Source: Owenia fusiformis (taxonomy: Eukaryota > Annelida > Polychaeta > Sabellida > Oweniidae). From it: a stretch of DNA of 64,000 bases. Shown piece after piece: positions 22,495 to 33,539 of the stretch (its first letter is position 1; each line of letters begins with the position of its first letter). Where the stretch lies: the NCBI GenBank assembly GCA_903813345.2, contig CAIIXF020000012.1:25554184-25618183 (forward strand). Direction: 5' to 3'. The position numbers were made by a program, and so were the translations under genes. The notes beneath the pieces are model-generated. The model did not search any database and was not told where the DNA came from. It was given only the letters and a program-made list of their open reading frames with translations.

Positions 22495-25400
22495 ATGGTT
22501 ATATCTAACGTCGAGGTAGCATCATATAATGTACATGGTCTCTTTAAAAGGGAGGATGGAAGTCGATTGTCGAAACTAGAAGACGATACATTTATCAACG
22601 AAATAACAGCTGATATTTTTGCATTGAGTGAAATTAAAGCAATGGAAAGTGATAATATCGATATAAATGGGTACAGTTTAAAGAAAAAACTTATTCGACC
22701 AAGGTTAGGTAAATCTATACATGGAGGAATGGCAGTTTATGTGAAAGAAAAGTTGAGACATATTGTAAAATTTGTTAAAAGTGGAGATTATGATTATGTA
22801 TGGATTAAACTAGAAAAAAAGGTTTCAAGTTGATGGCGGATATTTATATATGTTTTGTGTATAGACCACCTTCAGAAAATTCAAAATATAACATAAGTAG
22901 AAATAATAAAGAATCAATTTTTGAAAAAATTGAGATGGACGTAGCTAATTTTAAAAAAATGGGGAATGTTATGATAATGGGGGATATGAATGCCCACGTA
23001 AATGCCCAAATGGATAAAGATTTCATTCAGGACGATGATAATGACGAGCTTAATGATTTCCTACCAGCAAATTACCAAGTAGATAATGTTATGAGGGACA
23101 GAAATTCAAAAAAATATGAAAAAACTGATGCATGGGGCAAAGAAATGCTAGAGTTATGTATTTCAAGTCAGATGCGTATTCTAAATGGTAGGACAGTGGG
23201 TGATAGTATGGGGAAATTGACGTGTTACCAGTACAACGGTGCTTCGACAATCGACTTCTGTATTGTAGATGTAGAGTTATTAAAAAAAGTATTGTTTTTT
23301 AAGGTTCAAGATTTAACAGAGTTTTCTGATCATTGTCAAATATGTGTTGCATTAGACATGGTGAGAGTGTTGAACGATAACGAAGATATTACGAATCTAG
23401 AACCAATTCCCGTGACTCCTAAATGGAATGATATTATTGCTGAAAAGTTTAAGGTACACATGAGCTCAGTTGGAGTTGAACAAGAAATAAAACATGTTAT
23501 GGGAATAAAACTTAGAGAGTATAATAGCAACAAAGATTACCTGAACGATATTGTTAAAAAAATAGTTGATATTTATAAACATGCAACAATTGCTATTAAA
23601 TGTAGGCCAATTGTAAGTAGGGGTCATTCTAAAAACAAGAAGGTGAAGAACAAATGGTTTGATACAGATTGTAAATGTTTGAAAAAACGAATAAGAAATA
23701 TTGGAGTACTAGTAGGGCAATGCCCAACAGATGGAAATATTGAAGAATTGTATAGATTAAGAAAAATATATAAATCAGTTATACGTAAAAAGAAACGAGA
23801 ATATAAGGATAAATTGGTGAGAGGTGTAATGAAACTAGAAAAAAATGACCCGAAAGCATTTTGGAAAACCATAGAGGAATTCAAAGATGGTAAACATGAT
23901 GTTAAGGATGATAAATGTAATCAAATAGCTCCCGATAAATGGGTTCGATATTTCAAAGATTTAATGAAAGAGAATATGGAACAAGTTGGTAAATATGATA
24001 GCAAAAAGGATAATAATTATACTTTTATTGACATAGAACACTTTAATCGTGGAATATCAATGAAAGAACTTAAAAAAAGTATAAATAAGTTGAAGAGCAA
24101 TAAAGCCGTTGGTTTAGATTCAATTAGAAATGAAATGTTAAAAAATAGTCCAGACATGTTGATACAGGTGATAAAAAATCTTTTTAATAATATCCTTGAC
24201 AATAACATTTACCCTACTCAATGGAGAGAGAGTCTAATTAAACCTTTATTTAAAAGTGGAGATTATTTATTACCAAATAATTATCGTGGGATTGCGTTAT
24301 CAAGTGCAATGAGTAAATTGTTTGCGGATATTTTGAATAAAAGAATGGAAGAATTCATAGAGTCGCAAAATATAATTCATAGAGAACAAATCGGGTTTAA
24401 AAAGAATTGCCGAACTGCAGATCGCTTATTGATATTGAAACAGCTAATTGATAAACACGTGACGGTAGGGAAATATTTATATACATGCTTTGTAGATTTC
24501 AGAAAAGCCTATGATAGCATACCCAGGCCACTTTTATTGCAGAAATTAAAAAATCTAGGCATGGGAGGCAAAATATATGATATAATCGATAACATGTACT
24601 CAAGTGTCATATACAGAGTAAAACTTAAAAACGGGTTAACAAGTCCAATACACTCTAAATTAGGATTAAAACAAGGCTGCTTAATCAGTCCTTTATGTTT
24701 CAACTTATATATAAATGACATAATAGATATTTTTGATGACCAATGTAAGCCTGTCAAAATCGGTAGTAATGATGAAACGTTAATAAATGTACTCTTATAT
24801 GCGGATGATCTGGTCTTGATATCAGAAACAAATGAGGGACTACAATACTGTCTTGATAAACTAAAAACATATTGTTCAAAATGGAAATTAAACATTAATA
24901 TTGAAAAAACGAAAGTTGTGATTTTTAATAAATCAGGAAAAATAATAAAACACAGTCATTTTAAATTTGGAAGTATAAATATAGAAAAAGTAAATGAATA
25001 TAAATATTTGGGATTTGTTTTAAAAAGCTCTGGGAGTTTGAAACATGGCATATCAGAATTAAGTAAGAAGGCGATGAAAGTTATTTTTATGATGAGACAA
25101 AATTTTAAGTTTTCAACTATCAATGTAGAATTGCACACAAAAATCTTTGACATGTGTGTTAAGCCTATATTATTATACGGAAGTGAATTTTGGTCAATGC
25201 TTCAATTGAAAGTTGACAGAAGGATTAGTCAAGGGGACCTTAAACTAGAGAGTTCTTATGAAGACTTTATTCCTGAAAAAATACACAATAAATTTTGCAA
25301 ATTCCTTTTAGGGGTTAACAAATATACTTCAAGTTATGCCGTTAAAAAAGATTTAGGAAGATTTCCATTAGCTATAGACTCACTTATATATTCCATAAAA

Positions 25401-26081
25401 TATTGGTTGAAATGTGTGCATCAAACAAACGCGGATAGCTTAATAAATATATCATTTCGGGATAAAAATAACATATATGTCAAACATATGGAATGCATAT
25501 TAAAGTACTTTCATTTTCAACATGTCTTTGAAAATGGGAGTACGTTTGGAATAAAACGATTACTAAAAGCAATTAAACTTGAAATGCAAAGAAAATATAT
25601 AGAACTTAATGATAGAGCTATAAGGGAAAATAGAAAACTTGGAAATTATATGAAAATTGATTACAATCTGGAAAGATATTTAACATTAAGCGTGAACAAA
25701 ATGTTAATTTTTAAAATGGCCAGGTTTAGATTAGCAAACCATAATTTAAGAATTGAAACAGGGAGACACGAGAAAAAGAAAAAAGATGGCACCAAACAGC
25801 ATCGACTTGAAATAAATGAAAGAATTTGTCAGATTTGCAATAAGGGGGAAGTAGAGGATGAAAAGCATTTTCTTCTTGTGTGTGATGGCTATAAAAAATG
25901 TAGATTTGAATTTTTTAATAAACTAAGTTTTATTGACACATTTGATAATATGTCGGATAAAGAAAAATATAACTTTTTGATGACTTCTGATGATTTTGAA
26001 ATTGTTAACGAATTGATACATTTTATAAATAAACTTTTTAATCAGCGTCGGGAGCTATTTGAAAAAGGAAAGATTGTATGA
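22495..26081 (+). CDS. LINE ORF2: AP endonuclease + reverse transcriptase, broken by one frameshift
   Basis: The first frame (22495-22833, 112 codons) carries the endonuclease start (SYNVHG, SEIK). It stops soon after an A7 run. The rest continues in the -1 frame (GFKLMADIYICFVYRPP) to 26081, about 1,195 residues in all if joined. Endonuclease motifs: YRPP (about 22860), GDMNAH (22981) and SDH (about 23325). RT motifs: FVDFRKAYD (about 24490-24516) and LLYADDLVLI (about 24792). A C-terminal knuckle CQIC...HFLLVC lies near 25830-25880. The product would nick target DNA and copy its own RNA. The single frameshift either inactivates it, is an assembly error, or (less likely) is programmed. Confidence 0.92.
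22814..22821 (+). other. Frameshift site in ORF2, an in-frame A AAA AAG heptamer
   Basis: Seven A residues followed by G. Read in the upstream frame, the last seven bases (22815-22821) form A AAA AAG with exactly the phase required for -1 slippage. The -1 frame that follows (GGT TTC AAG TTG) is the one continuing the endonuclease. A deletion of one A from an original A8 run explains it just as well. Confidence 0.7.
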
Positions 26082-26215
26082 TGGTATTTGTGAAACAATG
26101 CATGTTGTTTTTTTAACTGTATAATTATATGTAAATGTCTTGTAATTGATTTTGTGAGGAAACCAAGTGTTTGGTTTGAAACACAATAAAATCTTGAATC
26201 TTGAATCTTGAATCT
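26082..26215 (+). other. LINE 3' end: hairpin and (TTGAATC)n tail
   Basis: After the ORF2 stop there is a short untranslated region. A hairpin AAACCA-AGTGTT-TGGTTT lies at about 26160-26177, followed by AATAAA and three-plus copies of TTGAATC (26192-26215). A 3' hairpin followed by a short tandem tail instead of poly(A) is typical of LINEs whose RT recognises its own 3' end. This marks the 3' boundary of the element. Confidence 0.8.
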
Positions 26216-27860
26216 ATTATTTACATTCTTTCTTCAACCATCATATAACTTGGAACATGGACTTCACTACTGCACCACTGAAGTTCAACATGTACAACAT
26301 ATCCCCAACAAGAAGATTTTAGGATGGAAAATCCAAAATGGCAACCTCAGAATTTACCCAGAATGCAAAAAAACTTAACCTGGTTCAAGATTTTCATACT
26401 AAGATTGGTTTAAATTGATTGGATATTTAAATAAATGCACTGTAACTATATAATAGGCAAACTTTCTGAAACATTCAGTTTATGCAAGGTCCATAATCTT
26501 TTGTTTATTATTGTGTTAGGAAAGTTGACTAAATAGAACGTCATATTCACATGGGCGTGCTAATGTATAGCGTCATGAAAATAGCAGCTACCAGCTAACG
26601 GATGGCAAAATCATTTAAATATGAATATTGCCTGCTGTGCGTCCCATTAATTGCCAAACCCAGTAGCTGAGCTAAATATCGTTTTAATCTGGTATTAAAG
26701 CAGAAACTTACACTGACTATAGAGGTGTTCGGAAATTGTAAATAGCGGAAGTACACCTGGCGCATGCGCTTAGACTCAAAATACATCATCATGTGTTTGA
26801 TCGGGGATTAACCCCAGAGTTCAAAGATGACATACGCTTATAATGTTAACCTGTATCCAGATGACCCACATCTCTGAATGGTCAAAATCAACAAACAAAA
26901 ATGGCAGATTCAAAATTTTCTAATAACGCTTCGAGTAATTTATGGAGTGTCAACCAATATCATAGCTTGTTTTTTCACATCAAGATAAAGAAAGATTTAA
27001 GGGATATGCTTAAATCAATTAAAACATCACAACGACGCCTTATATTTGAAAACTAACTGGTGAGAATTTGCGCAAACAAAGGTGGTACGCAAGAGACGTA
27101 ATGTGTCAGTCAACGCTAAAGCTCTTGGCCTTTCCGTCCTCATATAACACATTTTAATTTTGTTTGATCATTTGACAATGGCATAAAAAGTCATGTGATC
27201 ACTGTAAGTCGACAAACTGGTTGTTCAATATTGCAACTTCAAACTGACGGATTAATTTATGCAAAACAATAGGTAAATCTGGTAGCTGGTAGTCGCTATT
27301 TGCATTTGCAAATATAAGCTTTAATGATTGAATGTTGATTTTTGTGTGTATTTTATAGGGTGTATTTTTGAATTGCCCCGGGTGAGTTCATTGCATAATA
27401 TTTAATAAGTAATCCCCGAGGTATCTATATGTTTTCATAATTCACTAAAAGCAGTTCATTCAGGCGCACTTAAAGGGGCTAAAAGGCCTGTTGAGAGAAA
27501 ATGGGATTATTTTATTTTTTCTGAGCTATCAAGGATTTATGTCTAAAAGAATGTATTTAATAATTATAATATATTAATCAGTGTTAACTACAGTCGCATT
27601 AATGAAAGTTGTTCTAATAAATGGCTATCCTTTATGGACACCAGCTAATAAAGCAATACCTAATATATGTGTCAAGTATCGTCAATAATAATCATATCAA
27701 ACAAGTGTAAAATACAATATATGAATCAGTCATCCTTTATGGATTGGCTCATAGGAATGATAATCATACGTATTTGAAGCTAAAGTCAATTGACATCCTA
27801 AGTGGGAGTATGTTACCTGACGAAGTAATTATAATTATTTATATAAGCATGTAAATAAAC
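26216..27860. other. Non-coding; a MITE-like end near 27.3 kb and stray minisatellite units
   Basis: No gene recognised. Sequence at about 27265-27311 is, in reverse complement, similar to the terminal repeat of the element at 56478-56657 (GCTTATATTTGCAAATGCAA). Single diverged copies of the 39-bp unit that follows occur at about 27620 and 27725 (TCATCCTTTATGGA), before the regular array begins. Confidence 0.45.
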
Positions 27861-27861
27861 T

Positions 27862-28395
27862 AGGTAATTGTCACCCTTTATGGATGAGCATACATTAACA
27901 AAGTATTTGTCATCCTTTATGGATGAGCATTAATGGACTTAGTATTTGTCATCCTTTATGGATGAACATAAATGGACTAAGTATTTGTCATCATTTATGG
28001 ATGAGCATAAATGGAGTAAGTATTTGTCATCCTTTATGGATGAACATAAATGGACTAAGTATTTATCATCCTTTATGGATGAGCATACATGAACAAAGTA
28101 TTTGTCATCCTTTGAACATAAATGGACTAAGTATTTGTCATCCTTTATGGATGAACATAAATGGACTAAGTATTTGTCATCCTTTCTGGATGAGCATTAT
28201 TGGACTAAGTATTTGTCATCCTTTATGGATGAACATAAATGGACTAAGTATTTGTCATCCTTTATGGATGAGCATAAATGGACTAAGTATTTATCATCCA
28301 CGATGGATGAGCATAAATGATCCAAGTATTTGTCATGCCTAATGGATCAGCATACGTGAACTAAGTATTTGTCATCCTTAATTAATGGACTAAGT
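27862..28395. repeat. 39-bp minisatellite, about 13 copies
   Basis: The unit starts GGACTAAGTATTTGTCATCC and continues TTTATGGATGAACATAAAT. It repeats without spacers, with point changes and one deleted unit near 28110. Because 39 is a multiple of three, long frames (for example 27923-28342) run through it and give a 13-residue peptide repeat. I regard that as an artefact because no start context or flanking coding sequence supports it. Confidence 0.92.
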
Positions 28396-28429
28396 AAAGT
28401 AAGCAGTTACATCAGAGTTTTTCTAAAAA

Positions 28430-28880
28430 GTATGAAGTTTTCTCAATAGGTGGCCAACTAAAATGGTGTAGTAATTTACCCAATAGATGGCTAATAAAAA
28501 TGGCGGAAATAAAAAGTTTACCAAATTTACTTTGCAAACGGACTACTAATAAAAATGGCGGAAACTTGAAATGATTCCATATTTCACCCAATAGATGGCT
28601 AATAAAAATGGCGGGAATAGAAAGTGTGCCAAATTTATCGGACATGAGTAAATCCTATATGGCATATGATATATAATTGATGTTTGACCAATCAAATTTC
28701 AGCATTTGGTTCAGCCCTTGTCAGAGAAATATGTGATTGGTCAAACATGAATAATATATCATATGCCATATAGGGTTTAACATTCACCCAAATTTATCTT
28801 GCAAAATGACTAGTAAAAATGGCGGGAACTTGAAATGATCCCATATATTACCAAATAGATGGCTAATAAAAATGGAAATT
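28430..28880. repeat. ~112-bp tandem repeat containing AATAAAAATGGCGG
   Basis: Blocks such as ATAGATGGCTAATAAAAATG and CCAAATTTACTTTGCAAA recur about 112 bp apart, three to four copies. One unit is split by the MITE at 28650-28780. Downstream to about 29520 there are loose variants of 'CCCGCCAAAAGG' but no strict period. Confidence 0.65.
28650..28780. mobile_element. 131-bp palindromic MITE
   Basis: The left arm TAAATCCTATATGGCATATG is mirrored by the right arm, whose reverse complement reads TTAAACCCTATATGGCATAT. Pairing extends for about 45 bp (to GTTTGACCAATCA), so the element is almost entirely a hairpin. It interrupts the ~112-bp tandem array. The ends TAA/TTA could include a 3-bp target duplication as in PIF/Harbinger elements, but this is not certain. 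Confidence 0.75.
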
Positions 28881-30190
28881 GTACCAAAAACCAAAGAAAT
28901 ATAAAATCCCTTTTATTGAGTAACCTTAAAACGTAGTTTGGGGATATAATTCATACATACTGTGGAGAATGACAAAATATTACCCCTAATTGTTCAATAA
29001 CGAGTACACATAATGAATGAAAATATGAGCAATCTGATTATCCCAAACTGAGTGAATTCCATTTCCAATGCTAGAGATTCTAAAACATGAGGGTTTTATC
29101 CATCAAACTAACCCATAATTAAGGTACCTCTCCGCCAAAAACACTAGAAATTTTATCCACTCACCATTAACTATTTCTCCGTAAAATATTACAATGACGG
29201 TTTCTCCCCATTATCCATTGAAAGAATTCTTCCATAAAAACAAGAGGAGTTTGTCCCATAAGATATGAATGGCTATGTTTATGAAATAAGGTTCACTTCA
29301 TTCAACTAATGCAAATGATTTTAACAGCAAAATAGAGGTAATTTCTCGCTTAACAGGCAACGTTTTCCGCCAGAATGTGATCAATTACCCGCCAAAAGGT
29401 AGAATTTCTTACCAAAGGGATAGCATTTCCTGCCAACATGATAGCACTTCCCGCTAAACAGTTAAAGTTTACTGCAGAATATTCTCCATTACCCGCCAAA
29501 AGGGTTGAATTTCCTGCCAAAAGGATAGATTATAAGTATGAATTGTATAAAAAGTTGAAGTGAAATTACCTCCTTTTTATGAGATAGAATTGTAAATAGA
29601 AGGGGAGTATTCCTACAACGTGGCATTCCAAAGTTAAAGATATGTGAGTAAAATATTGGCTTCGTAAAAATGAATGTAAGTTGAAAAGGTAAACTCGAAA
29701 TACTTGAAATTCTGAAGCAAGTTCCAATTAAAATGTGTATGAAGCAATGTATGAAGCAATGTATGAAGCCAAATGAAGTACATGTAAGCAAGTGTGTAAG
29801 TATTTACCCAAGTTTTAGCTGTTAATGTTGAAGTAGCCAAGAGAACATGTCCTTTCCTTGCCACGTCGCAAAAATACTACCAAGAACTATATTGGCGCGC
29901 TTATGATCACGTGATTTGGAATTTCGAACCTTGTGAGATCCAAACGTGACCGGAAGTAGAGCCAAAAATTTGTAAAAACATTAGTTTCAGTAAGTATAAT
30001 AAAGTAATATATCAACCAGGTCCCTATGCCATACTGGCGTAATAAAATAAATGCAGGGCTCCTGGTTGCTACAGCAGTATTAAACTTGCGCATCATTAGA
30101 CTTTATCCTATAGTCTGAATTGTTTTCAAAATTTGGAATAAGTAAATTCAAAAATTGATAATTTTGTGCAAAAATTCCCACAGGAGCATT
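28881..30190. other. No gene seen; loose repeats
   Basis: Degenerate 'CCGCCAAAAGG' phrases occur at 29380-29520, and a 12-bp ATGAAGCAATGT-type unit is repeated three times at about 29737-29772. Short ORFs on the minus strand here (29489-30096) have no recognisable similarity. Confidence 0.4.
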
Positions 30191-30194
30191 GCAA

Positions 30195-30610
30195 CCCTAT
30201 CCCAGCAAGGGTCTTGTTCCAGTAGCTCGGCATGGCCTTTAGGGCACCTTGGCTTGGCTTCTAGTAGGAGGGTCATCTTGGCTCGGCTTCCAGTAGGTGG
30301 GTCATCTTGGCTTTGCCTCTAGTAGCTGGGTCATCTTGGCTTGGCTGTAGCTGAATCATCTTGGCTTGGCTTCTAGTATGTGGGTCATCTTGGCTTGGCT
30401 TCTAGTATGTGGGTCATCTTGGCTTGGCTTCTAGTAGCTGGGTCATCTTGGCTTGGCTTCTAGTAGGTGGGTCGGCTTGGCTTCTAATAGTTGCGTTATC
30501 TTGGCTTGTCTTCTAGTAGGTGGGTCATCTTGGCATGGCTTCCTAAAGGTGGCTTAGGTTCCATTTGTGGCTCATCTTCCAGCAGGTGACTCATCGTTCA
30601 GCAGAGGACA
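30195..30610. repeat. ~30-bp minisatellite (TCATCTTGGCTTGGCTTCTA)
   Basis: About a dozen imperfect copies of a unit reading TCATCTTGGCTTGGCTTCTA plus GTAGGTGGG. It shares phrases (GACTCATC, TCCATTTGTGGCTCATCTTC, GCAGAGGACAGCTTGG) with the array at 16.3-17.1 kb, so both come from one ancestral block. Confidence 0.85.
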
Positions 30611-30713
30611 GCTTGGTATTCTGTTTGTGGCTCAGATTGTAATGGGCTGTCTCCAAGCTAAAGGTAAATCTGAAAGCGATACTGTACATTAGGAAATGAA
30701 ACACAGTACTTAC

Positions 30714-30902
30714 TTGAAAGGGATACTAAAGACCTCTCCTGTCCTGGACAATGCTACTTCAGACACATAAAGACATCACCAGAAGTAGTAATAGCAATAT
30801 GATATGTTGTTACAATTGCTGTAGACAGATGGTGCTGATTGCGGTTCTTCTCAGACTCTTCTAGGACAAGACAGTTTTTCATCGGCAGGGTAAGGAGTGC
30901 AC
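30714..30902 (-). other. Exon-like module, copy 2, with GT-AG signals
   Basis: Second copy of the 17.2-17.4 kb module. The acceptor TGTACTTTCAG lies at 30903-30904 and the donor GTAAGT at 30713-30708. One frame reads AIVTTYHIAITTSGDVFMCL and stops at the same position as copy 1 (AITSSGDVFICL). The phrase is conserved in frame between copies although the upstream half has indels. The shared block continues into flanking intron-like sequence and the minisatellite, so the duplication covers more than an exon. Confidence 0.45.
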
Positions 30903-31049
30903 CTGAAAGTACATACAAAATAGTAAAAAGTCAGCAATGATAGTAGTTTTCAATCTTTGAATTGTAGTTACAAGGCCTCATTTTTAAGACACTTCCATAA
31001 CAGGTGGTGGAGGGACTGTCTGAACAGAATTATCTTGTATTTCTAAACA

Positions 31050-32273
31050 GATATACAAGGTGTTACATAACGAAGGCTAGAAGTCAAAAATCTCCAGATG
31101 TCAGATGTAATATAAAATTCAAATGCAACCCATTTGTCACTTTTACACTGTATTGACACCTCTTGGTCTAACATGAAATAGGAATTCCTATATGATATAT
31201 ACATAACAAGTCTCAAGTCACCATAAAGCATACGCCAAAATTTTGATTTGTCAAATTTAAACCTCTTTAACGAAAATGAGTTACCAAAAGTCATGGGTGA
31301 AAATTAATACTCTTTGATTGGTCAGACAAATTGAAGTCAGAATGTGGCAATGCACCACTCACAAACTTACATTCGGTGGGGAAATCAAAAAACGATACTA
31401 TAAACAAAGTCAAGTATAGTAACTAAAGCGTTTTTGAGTTAAAAGTCTTCTCTGAAAAAGTTTCAGGAGCGATTGATAAGTACTAAAAGAGCTAGTTATA
31501 TTGTCTTGATTAATTTAACACTGAACAAGTTTAAATCCTTAAATGGTTGCATGACTGCCCAGGACAGATTTAATGAACTCATGTGAAATATGAGTTGCGC
31601 CAAATTCTCAGTGGTGTGAAATGTCATTCCTTTATCTAACACCAGCAAAATGGTCATTTTCGACACGTGTGGTGACAACAGGATGGATGACACTCCTCAC
31701 GAGTGACGGGCTGTGGCAGAACTCTTTGGAAATTTAATCCGAGCAGATTGGCCCCCAAGTTCACCCAACTTAACCCCCTTTGGATTTCTTCCTGTTGGGC
31801 CACCTGAAAACCAGGATCTTTACAACATTCCCAACTGATCTGGATGAAGCTAGAGAATAATTGATGAAGTCAGTGTGGTACGACAATAAAAGGAGCATCA
31901 GTGCTTGTAGGGACATGTTTAGGTGAGCACATGTTTGCGTAGACACAACGGGTGTGTTACGAAGTACAGATAGGAACATTGCAGAATTAATCAGTAAAAA
32001 GAATCATGAATAAAATTAATTGTCAAAGGAATGCTTTCTCCTTGTCCTCTGTTCTTTTTAACCACTGAGAAGTTGGCACAAGTCATATTTTCCACGAGTC
32101 AATGAAATCTTTGCTGTGTTGTCAACCATGGAATGATTTTAAATCCTCTGGTGAAAAATTAATTGAGAAAGCTTGCTCTTTAAGTATTCAATTATATTTT
32201 AAGGAACATGCCAAAATTATAAAAAAAATATTGACAATTGAGTACTTGTAACATTTTTTGAGACACTCTGTAT
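31050..32273 (+). mobile_element. Mariner-like transposon remnant
   Basis: The left end is TACAAGGTGTTACATAACGA. A candidate right end GAGACACTCTGTA near 32273 would make the element about 1.2 kb, close to full mariner length. Around 31755-31850 one plus frame reads DWPPSSPNLTP, and the neighbouring frame continues DFFLLGHLKTRIFTTFPTDL. Together these are the third catalytic block of a mariner-family transposase, with Asn where the Asp of SPDLTP is expected. The frame is broken. A loose fragment of the same left end sits at 34381-34441. Confidence 0.65.
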
Positions 32274-32274
32274 A

Positions 32275-33266
32275 TAGGGTGTCTCAAAAAATGTACCCAA
32301 AAGTATATCAACACCACAGACAAACCAATCAATATTTTCAGACATTTTTTGCATGTTCGTGTAGATAAAAGATGAAAGTTTTTTTCCCCATGCACAGTTT
32401 TTAATTCGGTTTGCCTTTTTGATACTTTAACCAGTTACCTTTTACACCACATATTCAATGTAACCTCATATTTTGATGACAGTCTGCATCCTTACGACTA
32501 CATTGTTCATCACATTTGATATTTCTGGTGGAATGTTTTGATTTCTGTTTGGATGCTGGTCTTAAGTTGTTATGGGTCTCTTAGCCTGGGTTTAGCATAA
32601 AAATGGTCCTTCAAATAGCCTCAGAGAAAAAAGTATGGGCCTTCAAATATGGTCAATAGGGAGGCCCTCACAATGTCTTATAGCCCCCTTATACAGAGAG
32701 GTCGGAGGTTCAAGAAACTGCATTGGCTGGGATTCTAGTGTAGCTTTTGTTGTCTGGATCAATTTGAGACCACTGTGTTTTCATTTGGATATCATTTGGT
32801 CTCCAGGCTAGCCTGCCTAACTCTGGAAGGTAACTCCTGAATCTTTTGCCGATAATTGACCTGATTATCCGTGTTTGTTCTGCCATCGTCATCCTCAAAC
32901 ATCTTTCTATGTGGCTATCTGAAGGAGTCTTTTAATGCTCATTCCAAGCAAAAAGACCTAGAGCAACTTAAGGGCAACATCCAAAGAGAAATCCAAAACA
33001 TTCCACCGGAATTATTATCAAATGTGATGAACAATGTAGCAGTAAGGATACAGGTTGTCATCGGAATATGAGGTTACATCGATAATGTGGTATAAAAGGT
33101 AAATGGTTAAAGCATCAAAAAGACAAGACTGAAATAAAAATGGTGTATTGAGGAGAAAACTTTCATGTTTTGGCTACATGACCATGCAAAAAATGTCTGA
33201 AAATATTGATTGGTTTATCTGTGCTCTTGATATACTTTTGGGTACATTTTTTTGAGACACCCGATA
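32275..33266. mobile_element. Foldback element with ~310-bp inverted arms from a transposase 3' end
   Basis: The left arm (32275-32583) begins GGGTGTCTCAAAAAATGTAC. The right arm (32955-33266) is its reverse complement with some divergence. The right arm encodes, on the plus strand, a mariner-family C-terminus: IFLCGYLKESFNAHSKQ then IQREIQNIPPELLSNVMNNV (about 32890-33060). Because the left arm is its mirror, the element carries two opposed copies of the transposase tail and terminal repeat. The middle (32584-32954) is unrecognised. It is not autonomous. Confidence 0.8.
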
Positions 33267-33539
33267 TATGCTCAACTTAAAAACCCAATGTTGATTGTCT
33301 AACAAAGTTATAAAGAAGAATATATCATGTTTTAAATATTATTGTACCTTTGGTTTCTACGAGAAATAAGATTTTGAAATTCACTTTTCTCTGAACCATT
33401 TTCATATATGAATGAGTTCATTTCTCCCTGATTTATGTACAAATTTTCTTAATTTTTTGGCAAAAAAACATTTGAAGATGAATGTTATGCATTGTTGTGA
33501 ATTTTCGCTTATTAGAAAATATGTGTGACCTCTAAAATT

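Larger units (their letters stand above)
20000..26215 (+). mobile_element. Nearly complete two-ORF non-LTR retrotransposon (LINE)
   Basis: The element consists of a short 5' leader, ORF1 (20188-22185), a 309-bp spacer, ORF2 (22495-26081, one frameshift) and a 3' end with a hairpin and short tandem tail. It is an AP-endonuclease-type LINE. The coding regions are otherwise open, so the insertion is young. The 5' end and target duplication were not found. The ORF2 RT and terminal zinc knuckle (C..C, H....C) fit the broad Jockey/CR1/L2/I assemblage; I do not assign the clade more precisely. Confidence 0.9.

Noticed and set aside
20433-25153. Several antisense ORFs of 60-214 codons opposite the LINE genes
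   Set aside because: They are shadows of the A-rich sense coding frames and show no domain of their own.
27862-28395. CRISPR-like direct repeats
   Set aside because: Units are contiguous 39-mers with no unique spacers, in animal-type DNA without cas genes; it is a minisatellite.
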